A stretch of DNA of 27,908 nt. Source: an uncultured Acetatifactor sp. GTDB taxonomy: Bacteria > Bacillota > Clostridia > Lachnospirales > Lachnospiraceae. Positions within the stretch are counted from its first letter, which is position 1. Every line of letters begins with the position of its first letter. Of this stretch, positions 14,443 to 21,638 are shown piece by piece. The position numbers were made by a program, and so were the translations under genes. The stretch spans positions 1-27,908 of the forward strand of contig CAJTOJ010000040.1 in NCBI GenBank assembly GCA_910577665.1, written 5' to 3'. The notes under the pieces are model-generated. The model ran no database searches. It was not told the DNA's origin and saw nothing but the letters and a program-made list of their open reading frames with translations.

Positions 14443-15572
14443 TACAGATCCACCACCTTCGCCCTGAACACCTCACAGGCAAAAGGCTCCAGGGACCTGG
14501 CCATGGTGGAATTGACCACTTTAAAGGTCTCGCCGCCCCATACTTCATGCATTTCCAGGGTCTTGCCCGTGGAGAAGCCCAGTCCCAGCTCATCCAGATT
14601 GAACTTCAAGGTTGCCTTCTCCTCCCGCATGTTGAACAGGCCAATGGCAATCTCCCCGTTTCCAAGCTGCCTGGCATAGATCAGCATGTCATCCCCGCCC
14701 CATATCCCATTGAGCTTTATGGGCTGACGGCATGCGGCATCCTGGTTGATGCGGATGATCTCCTCATTGCCCAGGATGGCCTTCGTCTCCTCATTCATGG
14801 ACCGCACATCACAGCCAATCATGAGAGGAGAGCCAAGCAGTGCCCAGAGGGAAAAGTGGGTCCTGTACTGTACATCGTTGCAGCCGGAAAGCCCCACGTT
14901 CCCCTTGCCGTACATACCCACGATCAGCATATCCATGTCGTTAAAACAGCCCACGCCTTTGTAGGGATGGAGCTTCTCCTGCTGCTTTGCCAGATTCTTC
15001 ACGGATTCCCAGGTGTCGAAGATGTCTCCGGTGGAGCGCCACATGGAAGCCCCTGTCTCCTTGATCCACTCATGGGTCTCATCTATGCCCCAGGAACAGG
15101 CGGAAAACAGAATGTCCCTGCCGCAGTTCTCCAGGGCCAGTCCCATACGGCGGTACAGGTATTTCCCGTGGATAATAGGGCTGTGGTAGCAGTAATCATA
15201 TTTGAGGAAATCCACTCCCCACTGGGCAAAAGTCTCCGCATCCACAAATTCGTGCTCAAAGCTTCCCGGATACCCGGCACAGGTCAGTGTTCCCGCACAG
15301 GAATACATGCCGAACTTCAGTCCCTTCCCGTGGACATAGTCTGCCACAGCCTTCATACCGTTTGGGAATTTCTCCGGGTCTGCCACCAGGCGTCCCTCCT
15401 CATCCCTCTCCCGAAGGGACCAGCAGTCATCTATGACCAGATATTCGTATCCCTTTTCCATGAGTCCGGATGCCGCCATGGCATCAGCGGTCTCCATGAT
15501 CAGTTTCTCATTGATGTTTTCCCCAAAGGTATTCCAGGAATTCCAGCCCATGGGGGGTGTCAGTTTTACCAT
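14442..15572 (-). CDS. GH27 alpha-galactosidase (intracellular)
   Basis: This 376-residue glycoside hydrolase of family 27 removes terminal alpha-linked galactose from raffinose-type oligosaccharides or galactomannan fragments. The family start 'PPMGWNSWNTFG' is at 6-17, followed by 'YEYLVIDDCWS' (substrate-binding Asp pair). The nucleophile is Asp126 in 'FLKYDYC' and the acid/base is Asp183 in 'MWRSTGDI'. The C-terminal beta-sandwich ('QLGNGEIAIGLFNMREE') is present, so the enzyme is full length. There is no signal peptide, so it acts on imported sugars, but no transporter is encoded in this window. The start at 15572 has AGGAGG at ideal distance. It is divergent from the AraC gene, with the promoters back to back, and is probably activated by that regulator. 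Confidence 0.95.
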   Translation of the reverse strand: MVKLTPPMGWNSWNTFGENINEKLIMETADAMAASGLMEKGYEYLVIDDCWSLRERDEEGRLVADPEKFPNGMKAVADYVHGKGLKFGMYSCAGTLTCAGYPGSFEHEFVDAETFAQWGVDFLKYDYCYHSPIIHGKYLYRRMGLALENCGRDILFSACSWGIDETHEWIKETGASMWRSTGDIFDTWESVKNLAKQQEKLHPYKGVGCFNDMDMLIVGMYGKGNVGLSGCNDVQYRTHFSLWALLGSPLMIGCDVRSMNEETKAILGNEEIIRINQDAACRQPIKLNGIWGGDDMLIYARQLGNGEIAIGLFNMREEKATLKFNLDELGLGFSTGKTLEMHEVWGGETFKVVNSTMARSLEPFACEVFRAKVVDL

Positions 15573-15606
15573 AAGGTTGACCTCCTCTTCGTTTTCGTGT
15601 ATGCTT

Positions 15607-15653
15607 ATTATAGACTGGACTTTTGGTTCATTTCCATACAGTTACGTTACAAT
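15607..15653. promoter_or_regulatory. Divergent araC/alpha-galactosidase promoter region
   Basis: On the minus strand TATAAT (15612-15607) serves the alpha-galactosidase but has no good -35 hexamer, which suits an activator-dependent promoter. On the plus strand TACAAT (15648-15653) with a poor GGTTCA -35 serves araC. Both lie in the 116-base gap between the two start codons, where the AraC protein would be expected to bind. Confidence 0.6.
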
Positions 15654-15688
15654 AGCATGTATTTTCCGTTCACAACAGGAGACATCCC

Positions 15689-16486
15689 ATGAATGCATAT
15701 TCCCCTACGGAAGAAAATATACGGTTAACCGACTGTGGCAGAGAAGACTGCTGCAACCTCCACGCCTGGGGGCCGGGCATACGGCCCTGCTACATAATCC
15801 ACTATATCATCCAGGGAGCCGGATATCTGGAAACCGGGCAGCGGCGCTTCCGGGCAGCGATCGGGGAAAGCTTTATCACTTATCCCTATACGGCCATTCA
15901 CTATTACCCGGATCCGGAAGATCCCTGGGAGTACACCTGGGTAAATTTCGTAGGCAGGAAAATCCCCCTCCTGCTGTCTGGTGCAGGCTTCTCCCCCTCT
16001 GCCCCCATCCTGCCGCGGATCCCCTCTTCCCATATCCTGCCCCTCTTTAGCCGGATGCAGGGTCTGGACATCCATATGGTCAACCAGCGGGAGGCAGAAG
16101 GACTGCTCCTGGCCCTGTTGGGCACCTACAGTGATCTCCTGTCTAAACCCGTCCAGTCCCAGCAAAAAAAGGAGGACGGCAGACTTTCCACTGCCCTCCT
16201 CCTTATCCAGAGTCACTACCACAAACAGGACTTCAATGTAGAACAGCTCTGCCAGGATATGCATGTCAACCGTGTCACCCTGTACCGCCTGTTCACCCAC
16301 ACCTTTGGCACGTCCCCCGCCCATTACATTTCCACATACCGCCTGGAACAGGCCAAGAAACTGCTGGACATGGGATTTGCCGTGAAGGAGACCGCTGCTT
16401 CCTGCGGATTTGCGGATCCCTTCTATTTTTCCAGGGTATTCAAGGCCTACACAGGAATCTCCCCCAGTCTCTACCACAGAAAATGA
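15689..16486 (+). CDS. AraC-family transcriptional regulator (probable activator of the alpha-galactosidase)
   Basis: This 265-residue protein starts at the ATG behind AGGAGA. The N-terminal half is a cupin-like sugar-sensing domain ('GYLETGQRRFRAAIGESFITYPYTAIHYYPDPEDPWEYTWVNF', the typical AraC beta-barrel pattern). The C-terminal 100 residues hold two helix-turn-helix units: 'FNVEQLCQDMHVNRVTLYRLFTHTFG' and 'VKETAASCGFADPFYFSRVFKAYTGISPSLYH'. It is the only complete plus-strand gene in the window. It is divergent from the GH27 gene, and its 3' end overlaps mrnC tail to tail by 16 bases. Control of the neighbour by an alpha-galactoside is inference from the layout. Confidence 0.93.
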   Translation: MNAYSPTEENIRLTDCGREDCCNLHAWGPGIRPCYIIHYIIQGAGYLETGQRRFRAAIGESFITYPYTAIHYYPDPEDPWEYTWVNFVGRKIPLLLSGAGFSPSAPILPRIPSSHILPLFSRMQGLDIHMVNQREAEGLLLALLGTYSDLLSKPVQSQQKKEDGRLSTALLLIQSHYHKQDFNVEQLCQDMHVNRVTLYRLFTHTFGTSPAHYISTYRLEQAKKLLDMGFAVKETAASCGFADPFYFSRVFKAYTGISPSLYHRK

Positions 16487-16959
16487 GTCAGGCGGATCCC
16501 TTCTTTCACCAGTTCCAGCAGCCGCTCCATATGACCTGTCAGGTACAGGTAGCCCAGCAGCGCCTCGAATCCGGTTGCCTGTTTATACTCCGCCACTGTG
16601 GCATTTTTCGCCATGGTGTGGGGCTTGGCATTCCTGCCCCGGCGGTAGATATCCATTTCCTCCTCTGTAAGGATACCGGCTTGCAACAGGTTCTGTATGA
16701 TTCCTGACTGTGCCCTGGCACTGACATACTGTATGGTAAGATGATGCAGCTTCTGAGCCGGCATGTTGGCCCTTACCACCACCATGGTGCGGATCACCAG
16801 ATCATAGATTCCATCCCCTATATAGGCCAGGGCCAGGGGGGAATAGGTACGTATATCCTTCCTTTCCTGGCCAGACATGGCAAGGATGGCTTCCAGTACT
16901 TTCCCATCCCGGGCCTGCCCATGCTGGGTCTCCTTATCCCGCCTTACGCCTTCTTCCAT
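16471..16959 (-). CDS. mrnC: Mini-ribonuclease 3 (Mini-III)
   Basis: This 162-residue protein consists of one RNase III catalytic domain without a double-stranded-RNA-binding domain. Signature parts are 'YSPLALAYIGDGIYDLVIR' (first catalytic block, with Asp) and 'AKNATVAEYKQATGFEALLGYLYL' (second block, with the catalytic Glu). In Bacillus the enzyme matures 23S rRNA. The gene starts inside the end of cysS (16-base overlap) with GAGGGT as ribosome site, so the two are coupled. rlmB, the usual next gene, is displaced by the alpha-galactosidase island. The last residues overlap the divergent-island araC gene on the other strand. Confidence 0.95.
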   Translation of the reverse strand: MEEGVRRDKETQHGQARDGKVLEAILAMSGQERKDIRTYSPLALAYIGDGIYDLVIRTMVVVRANMPAQKLHHLTIQYVSARAQSGIIQNLLQAGILTEEEMDIYRRGRNAKPHTMAKNATVAEYKQATGFEALLGYLYLTGHMERLLELVKEGIRLTHFLW

Positions 16960-18365
16960 TTCACACCCTCGCGTGTATCTTCCAGCACAATGCCTTTCTC
17001 CAGCAGCCGGGCCCGGATGGCATCCGCCTTTGCAAAATCCTTTTCCTTCTTGGCTGCTTTCCTCTCCTCAATCTGCTCCAGGACATAAGCCTCCAATTCG
17101 GCATCCACATGGTTCTCTGCACCGTCTTCCAGGCCAGCAGTAGTCAGATCCAGGGACAGTACCCTGTCAAAGTCTTCTGCCAGGGCATATTTGGTGGCAT
17201 CGGACACATCCTCTTTCAGCATGTCATAGAGCACTGTAAAGGCCATGGCGCTGTTCAAGTCATCACAGAGTGCTGTCTGGAACCGCTCCCGGTAGGCGGC
17301 GAACATTTCCTGGTCCACTTCCCCCTCCTGTTTCAGGGCAGCGATGCGCTTCACCAGCTTGTCGTAAGCCGCACCCATATTGTCCAGCACCTCGTAAGAG
17401 AACTCCAGAGGCTTGCGGTAATGGGACTGGAGGCAGAACATCCTGTACACCCTGGGGTCATACCCCTTGCTCTCCAGCAGGGACAAGGTAAGGAAATCCC
17501 CCTTGCTCTTGCTCATCTTGCCGGACCGGTCCGTCAGATGGTGGACGTGGAACCAGTAATTGCACCATTTATGTCCCAGATATGCCTCGCTCTGGGCAAT
17601 CTCATTGGTGTGATGGGGGAAAATATTGTCCACCCCGCCACAGTGGATGTCCAGCCGCTCCCCCAGGTGTTTCATGCTGATGCAGGAGCACTCAATGTGC
17701 CAGCCGGGATACCCCACACCCCAGGGGCTGTCCCATTTCAGCTCCTGGTCCTCGAATTTGGACTTGGTGAACCATAACACGAAATCACTTTTATTCCTCT
17801 TATTCCCATCCTCGGACACGTCCTCCCGGACACCCACCATCAGATCCTTTTCACTCTGGTTGGACAATACATAATAGTCCTGTAGCTTTGCCGTGTCAAA
17901 ATAAATATTGCCTCCGCTCTCATAGGCATATCCCTCTTCCATCAGCTTGCCGATCACATGGATAAATGCCTCAATGCAGTTGGTGGCAGGTTCTACCACA
18001 TCCGGTGTCCGCAGGTTCAGCCTGGCAAAATCATGGAAGAAAGCTTCTGTGTAGAATCTGGCGATCTCCATGACGGTCTTGTGTTCCCGTTTCGCCCCGG
18101 CGATCATCTTGTCCTCCCCGGTGTCCGCATCGCTGGCCAGATGTCCCACATCCGTGATATTCATGACCCGTTTCACATCATAGCCCAGGTAAAGCAAGGT
18201 CTTCACCAGCAAATCCTGCATGATGTAACTGCGCAGGTTCCCGATGTGTGCATAGTGGTACACTGTCGGCCCGCAGGTGTACATAGATACCTTTCCATCC
18301 ACATTGGGGACGAACAGTTCCTCCCGTCTGGTCAGTGTGTTGTAAAAATGCAGTCTGTTTTCCAT
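16944..18365 (-). CDS. cysS: Cysteinyl-tRNA synthetase
   Basis: The protein is 473 residues from the ATG at 18365, behind GAGAGGAG; a frame extension of 12 codons upstream is not needed. This class I synthetase charges tRNA-Cys. 'MYTCGPTVYHYAHIGN' gives the zinc ligand Cys31 and the HIGH-type motif at 40-43. 'GWHIECSC' and 'HHTNEIAQSE' supply the remaining zinc ligands, and 'GKMSKSKGD' (about 282-290) is the KMSKS loop. The C-terminal DALR-type anticodon region ends in the charged helix 'RKAAKKEKDFAKADAIRARLLEKGI'. It follows cysE by 70 bases in the transcript controlled by the T-box. Confidence 0.97.
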   Translation of the reverse strand: MENRLHFYNTLTRREELFVPNVDGKVSMYTCGPTVYHYAHIGNLRSYIMQDLLVKTLLYLGYDVKRVMNITDVGHLASDADTGEDKMIAGAKREHKTVMEIARFYTEAFFHDFARLNLRTPDVVEPATNCIEAFIHVIGKLMEEGYAYESGGNIYFDTAKLQDYYVLSNQSEKDLMVGVREDVSEDGNKRNKSDFVLWFTKSKFEDQELKWDSPWGVGYPGWHIECSCISMKHLGERLDIHCGGVDNIFPHHTNEIAQSEAYLGHKWCNYWFHVHHLTDRSGKMSKSKGDFLTLSLLESKGYDPRVYRMFCLQSHYRKPLEFSYEVLDNMGAAYDKLVKRIAALKQEGEVDQEMFAAYRERFQTALCDDLNSAMAFTVLYDMLKEDVSDATKYALAEDFDRVLSLDLTTAGLEDGAENHVDAELEAYVLEQIEERKAAKKEKDFAKADAIRARLLEKGIVLEDTREGVKWKKA

Positions 18366-18435
18366 GTCAGCTCCTCTCTGCCCATTGGTGTGGGCAATCA
18401 AGTATTCTCAATTGGGACAGCAAGGGAAACATCCC

Positions 18436-19161
18436 TTACTCCCCTGCATCTTTTCCCGTGACATCCATTTCCGGCCCTGGTACGGCTTCTGCCATCTGCC
18501 TTCCAGCCAGCAGACGCAGCTGTCTCTCCAGCTCCAGGATGCGGCTGGCCATCTCCGAGTTGGCACGCTGCAGGACTGCAATGTCCTCCTTCACCGGATC
18601 CGGCAGGTCTGTCTGGTTCATAGTCTCCTGGGGCAGGGACACATTGCCGCGCTTCACCACCCGCCCTGGCACCCCCACCACCGTGGAACAGGGCGGTACC
18701 TGGCTTAGGACCACACTGCCGGCGCCGATCTTGGAGTTGTCCCCGATGGTAAAGGATCCCAGGACCTTGGCGCCTGCGCTGATCATCACATTGTTTCCGA
18801 TGGTGGGATGGCGCTTCCCATGTTCCTTGCCGGTACCACCTAAGGTCACGCCTTGATACAGGGTCACATTGTCCCCGATAATGGTAGTCTCTCCAATGAT
18901 CACCCCGTTTCCATGGTCAATGAACAGTCCCCTCCCGATCTGCGCTCCAGGGTGGATCTCGATTCCTGTCTTGCGCACCCCGCGCTGCGACACCCATCTG
19001 GCCCAGAAGAAATGTCCTTTCTCGTACAACCGGTGGGCCACCCGGTAGTGCATCATCACTTTGAAACTAGGGTAGAGAAACACCTCCATGGATGAATGGA
19101 TGGCCGGATCCCTCTCCCGGATGATGCGGATCTCTTCCCTGATACTCCTTATGACTCCCAT
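18436..19161 (-). CDS. cysE: Serine O-acetyltransferase
   Basis: The protein is 241 residues from the ATG at 19161, behind GAGGAGGGGG; an upstream in-frame start would lie in the T-box terminator. It transfers acetyl from acetyl-CoA to serine, making O-acetylserine for cysteine synthesis. An N-terminal helical part ('IIRERDPAIHSSMEVFLYPSFKVMMHYRVAH') precedes the left-handed beta-helix hexapeptide repeats ('IHPGAQIGRGLFIDHGNGVIIGETTIIGDNVTLYQGVTLGGTGK', with the active-site His in 'FIDHGNGVVIG'-type context). A further roughly 45-residue helical tail, 'EDIAVLQRANSEMASRILELERQLRLL', looks like a short coiled coil. The gene lies directly behind a T-box leader, tying its expression to tRNA charging. 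Confidence 0.96.
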   Translation of the reverse strand: MGVIRSIREEIRIIRERDPAIHSSMEVFLYPSFKVMMHYRVAHRLYEKGHFFWARWVSQRGVRKTGIEIHPGAQIGRGLFIDHGNGVIIGETTIIGDNVTLYQGVTLGGTGKEHGKRHPTIGNNVMISAGAKVLGSFTIGDNSKIGAGSVVLSQVPPCSTVVGVPGRVVKRGNVSLPQETMNQTDLPDPVKEDIAVLQRANSEMASRILELERQLRLLAGRQMAEAVPGPEMDVTGKDAGE

Positions 19162-19184
19162 TTCCCCCTCCTCTCCTATGGCAC

Positions 19185-19406
19185 AAAAAACCGCAGGCAA
19201 ATCCTCTCCTAAGAGACGGACTTATCCGCGGTTCCACTCTACTAAAGGGTATATTTCTGGAAAAGTACTCTGCCCGTTCCCTGCATTTTCCTGTCTGCCA
19301 GTACGGATAAGCTTCCCCTGCAGCTCTCCTATCCTGCCACTGTTCTATGATATGCAGCAGTCCATACCGGAATTCCTTTTATGGCATTTTTTCTGCTTTT
19401 TTCTAG
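19185..19406 (-). ncRNA. T-box riboswitch (predicted tRNA-Cys sensing) before cysE-cysS
   Basis: The minus strand carries the T-box antiterminator AGAGTGGAACCGCGGATAA at 19240-19222, the hallmark sequence that pairs with the uncharged tRNA acceptor end. It is followed by a competing terminator: AACCGCGG... pairs with ...CTGCGGTT and ends in TTTTTT (19190-19185). A stem I region lies upstream and contains TGCTGCA at 19359-19353, a fitting place for a Cys (TGC) specifier codon followed by A. The amino acid is supported by the genes controlled, while the exact specifier position is inference. Confidence 0.93.
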
Positions 19407-19412
19407 TTCCTC

Positions 19413-19441
19413 ATTATAAAGATTCCAGCCATTCTTGTCAA
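19413..19441 (-). promoter_or_regulatory. Promoter of the T-box/cysE-cysS-mrnC transcript
   Basis: Perfect TTGACA (19441-19436), 17-base spacer and perfect TATAAT (19418-19413) on the minus strand. It overlaps the stop codon of the upstream Sel1-receiver gene, so the cysteine genes have their own start despite lying in a long co-directional run. Confidence 0.92.
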
Positions 19442-20850
19442 CCTTCGCTTCCATCCTGGGAGCAAAATACTTCCACCAGAACCTGTAACATGTCCTGCTT
19501 TGTAAAAGGCTTGGACAGTTCCCTTACAGTGACAGGGCTGTATTTCTGCACCAGATGCGCCATGTGCTGCTCCTGGGCACCGTCACCGTACCACAGGACA
19601 ATCTTGGCATCCGGCCATTGTTCCGTGACGTTGCCTAACGCCTCTTCCCCGGCCATACCCGGAAACGCCAGTTCCATAATGACCAGTTCCGGCTTCAGTG
19701 CGCCATATTTTTCCAGCGCTTCTGCGCTGTCCCTGGCTTCATGGATCTTCTGGATTCCTTGGGCCTGCAGATACTGCACAGCCTGTTCACGGATTGTCTT
19801 ATCTGCATCGCACAGCACCATACGGATTGAACTTACCTTCTCCCTGTTCCTGCCCCGGAATTCCAGCCAGTCCAGTTTGGCTTTGGCATTCTCATGTTCC
19901 AGAACTGCTGCCTTTCTATACCAGGAATAGGCCTTTCCCAGGTCTACGGAAACCCCTTCCCCTTCCTCGTACATGCATCCCAGGGCATACTGCCCCTGGC
20001 CATACCCCTGTTCTGCTGCCTTCTCATACAGGAAAAGTGCCCTTTTCAAATCTTTTTCCGTGCCCTTTCCCTCACGGTACATGGCTGCACATGCACATTG
20101 GGCCGGAGCATATCCCTGCCCTGCTGCCTTTTCATACCAGTAAAAGGCTTTGCCCTGGTCCTGTTTTACACCATTGCCCTGGTAGAACATGGTTCCGTAT
20201 CCATGCTGGCTGGCCGCCTTTCCCGCCAGGGCATATCTGACCCGCAGGCGATACAGTTCTCCCTTGTCTCTCTTGGCTTCTGCTGATTCCGTCATATTCC
20301 CATACCGGTACTCCCACAGGATTTTACTCCTGGCCTGCCGGGATACCTTACTGTCACAGCCATTTCCGGCAGCCTGGAACAGCCAGAACGCACCCCGGGA
20401 CAAGTCTTTTGGCATACCCCGGTCCCCGAAATAGTATTGGATCCCCAGAAAATACTGCCCCTTCCCGTGATCCTGCATGGCACATTCCCTAAACCACTCC
20501 ACCGCCATTTTCTGGCTGCCCCTGACGCCCACTCCGTCACGGTACATGAAGCCGCACTGGAACTGGGCCTCCGCGTGTCCTTGATGTGCTGCCTTTTCCA
20601 GCCAGTAGAAGGCCTTCTTCTCATCCTGGCATGTGCCTTCTCCTCTCAGATATGCCATACCACACAGGTAACGGGCTTCCGCATCCCCCTTTGTCGCCTT
20701 CTCATACCAGTACAGCACTTTCTCCTGGTCCGACTGAGTACCTTCTCCCTTACGTTGAATAACGCCACTGGCATATGCGGCATCCGTACATCCTTCTTCA
20801 GCCTCCTTTTCCAGACATTGCACTGCCTGTTTCACATCCTTTCTGTCCAT
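19438..20850 (-). CDS. Sel1-like repeat protein fused to a pseudo-receiver domain
   Basis: This 470-residue protein has no signal or membrane segment. Residues 1-330 contain about seven Sel1-like (TPR-type) repeats of roughly 36 residues with the pattern 'A..YWYEKAA.QG.A.AQ...G.MY..G.G...D'. An irregular patch at about 165-205 interrupts them. Residues 342-461 form a CheY-like receiver: 'MVLCDADKTIRE' (Asp348, Asp350), 'PELVIMELAFPGMAGEEAL' and 'ELSKPFT' (Lys447). The phospho-acceptor position is Glu393 instead of Asp, and the switch Thr/Ser is replaced by the WY pair, so the domain probably cannot be switched by phosphorylation. The start is behind AGGAGGAG. It sits between ispF and the T-box where bacilli carry gltX. 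A scaffold or constitutive signalling role is inference. The 225-base gap before it holds only a GC-rich TCAGCC/GGCTGA hairpin. Confidence 0.9.
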   Translation of the reverse strand: MDRKDVKQAVQCLEKEAEEGCTDAAYASGVIQRKGEGTQSDQEKVLYWYEKATKGDAEARYLCGMAYLRGEGTCQDEKKAFYWLEKAAHQGHAEAQFQCGFMYRDGVGVRGSQKMAVEWFRECAMQDHGKGQYFLGIQYYFGDRGMPKDLSRGAFWLFQAAGNGCDSKVSRQARSKILWEYRYGNMTESAEAKRDKGELYRLRVRYALAGKAASQHGYGTMFYQGNGVKQDQGKAFYWYEKAAGQGYAPAQCACAAMYREGKGTEKDLKRALFLYEKAAEQGYGQGQYALGCMYEEGEGVSVDLGKAYSWYRKAAVLEHENAKAKLDWLEFRGRNREKVSSIRMVLCDADKTIREQAVQYLQAQGIQKIHEARDSAEALEKYGALKPELVIMELAFPGMAGEEALGNVTEQWPDAKIVLWYGDGAQEQHMAHLVQKYSPVTVRELSKPFTKQDMLQVLVEVFCSQDGSEG

Positions 20851-21075
20851 GTCCTTCTTCTCCTCCTGCTCCTGTGTGGCTTTTCCAGGCAGCTATGGAC
20901 TTTGTCCTCTGAACCTGGTGTACTGGCACATTCACATCCTGCCAAATGACTGGCCTGCTTTTCCATCTGCCATATGACCTTCACACAAGGAGGCCACCCC
21001 ATCGCCTGGTTCAGCCGCCCTGCAGGCTGAAACTGCATTCTGCGTCATCTGGCTGAAAATAAACATGTCCATACA

Positions 21076-21612
21076 TTAGCCGCCACAATGTGGGCAATTC
21101 CCCCCACAGTTCCCCACCCCCTGTCTGTCCCTCAGGTCAAACGGGCTGGTAAGCAGGCAGATGGCCTGGGAGGCAATGCCTTCCCCTGCACCGGTAAAGC
21201 CAAGTCCCTCTTCCGTGGTGGCCTTCACATTCACATATTCCATGTCCATTCCCAGGGCATGTGCAATGTTTTCCCGCATGGACTCTATGTGAGGCCGCAT
21301 TTTAGGTGCCTGGGCAATGATAGTGGCATCCACGTTTTCTATGAGAAAACCTTTTCCAGCCAGCAGTTCCCCCACTTTTTCCAGAAGAACCAGGGAGGAG
21401 ATCCCTTTGCAGGCAGGATCCGTATCTGGAAAATGCTTGCCGATATCCCCCAGGGCTGCTGCTCCCAGTAAGGCGTCCATAATGGCATGTAGCAGCACAT
21501 CTGCATCTGAATGTCCCAGCAGCCCTTTTTCATAAGGTATCTTCACCCCGCCGAGAATCAGTTCTCTCTCCTCCACCAGTCTGTGGACATCATATCCCAT
21601 TCCAACTCTCAT
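21076..21612 (-). CDS. ispF: 2-C-methyl-D-erythritol 2,4-cyclodiphosphate synthase
   Basis: IspF catalyses a step of the non-mevalonate (MEP) isoprenoid pathway, cyclising 4-diphosphocytidyl-methylerythritol 2-phosphate with release of CMP. The start 'MRVGMGYDVHRL' supplies metal ligands Asp8 and His10, and His42 follows in 'LLGHSDADVLLHAIMDA'. 'DIGKHFPDTDP' and 'VNVKATTEEGLGFTGAGEGIASQA' are the family signatures. At 178 residues it is about 20 longer than usual. The extra tail ends in 'NCGGNCPHCGG', a Cys-rich cluster that could bind a metal. The start at 21612 has GGAGG. It follows the helicase stop by 26 bases, so the two probably share a transcript. Confidence 0.96.
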   Translation of the reverse strand: MRVGMGYDVHRLVEERELILGGVKIPYEKGLLGHSDADVLLHAIMDALLGAAALGDIGKHFPDTDPACKGISSLVLLEKVGELLAGKGFLIENVDATIIAQAPKMRPHIESMRENIAHALGMDMEYVNVKATTEEGLGFTGAGEGIASQAICLLTSPFDLRDRQGVGNCGGNCPHCGG

Positions 21613-21638
21613 ATATCCTCCACTGCTGCCGGTTTTTG

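Noticed and set aside
14313..15692. 459-residue plus-strand frame opposite the alpha-galactosidase
   Set aside because: Shadow of the GH27 gene, which has clear catalytic motifs on the other strand.
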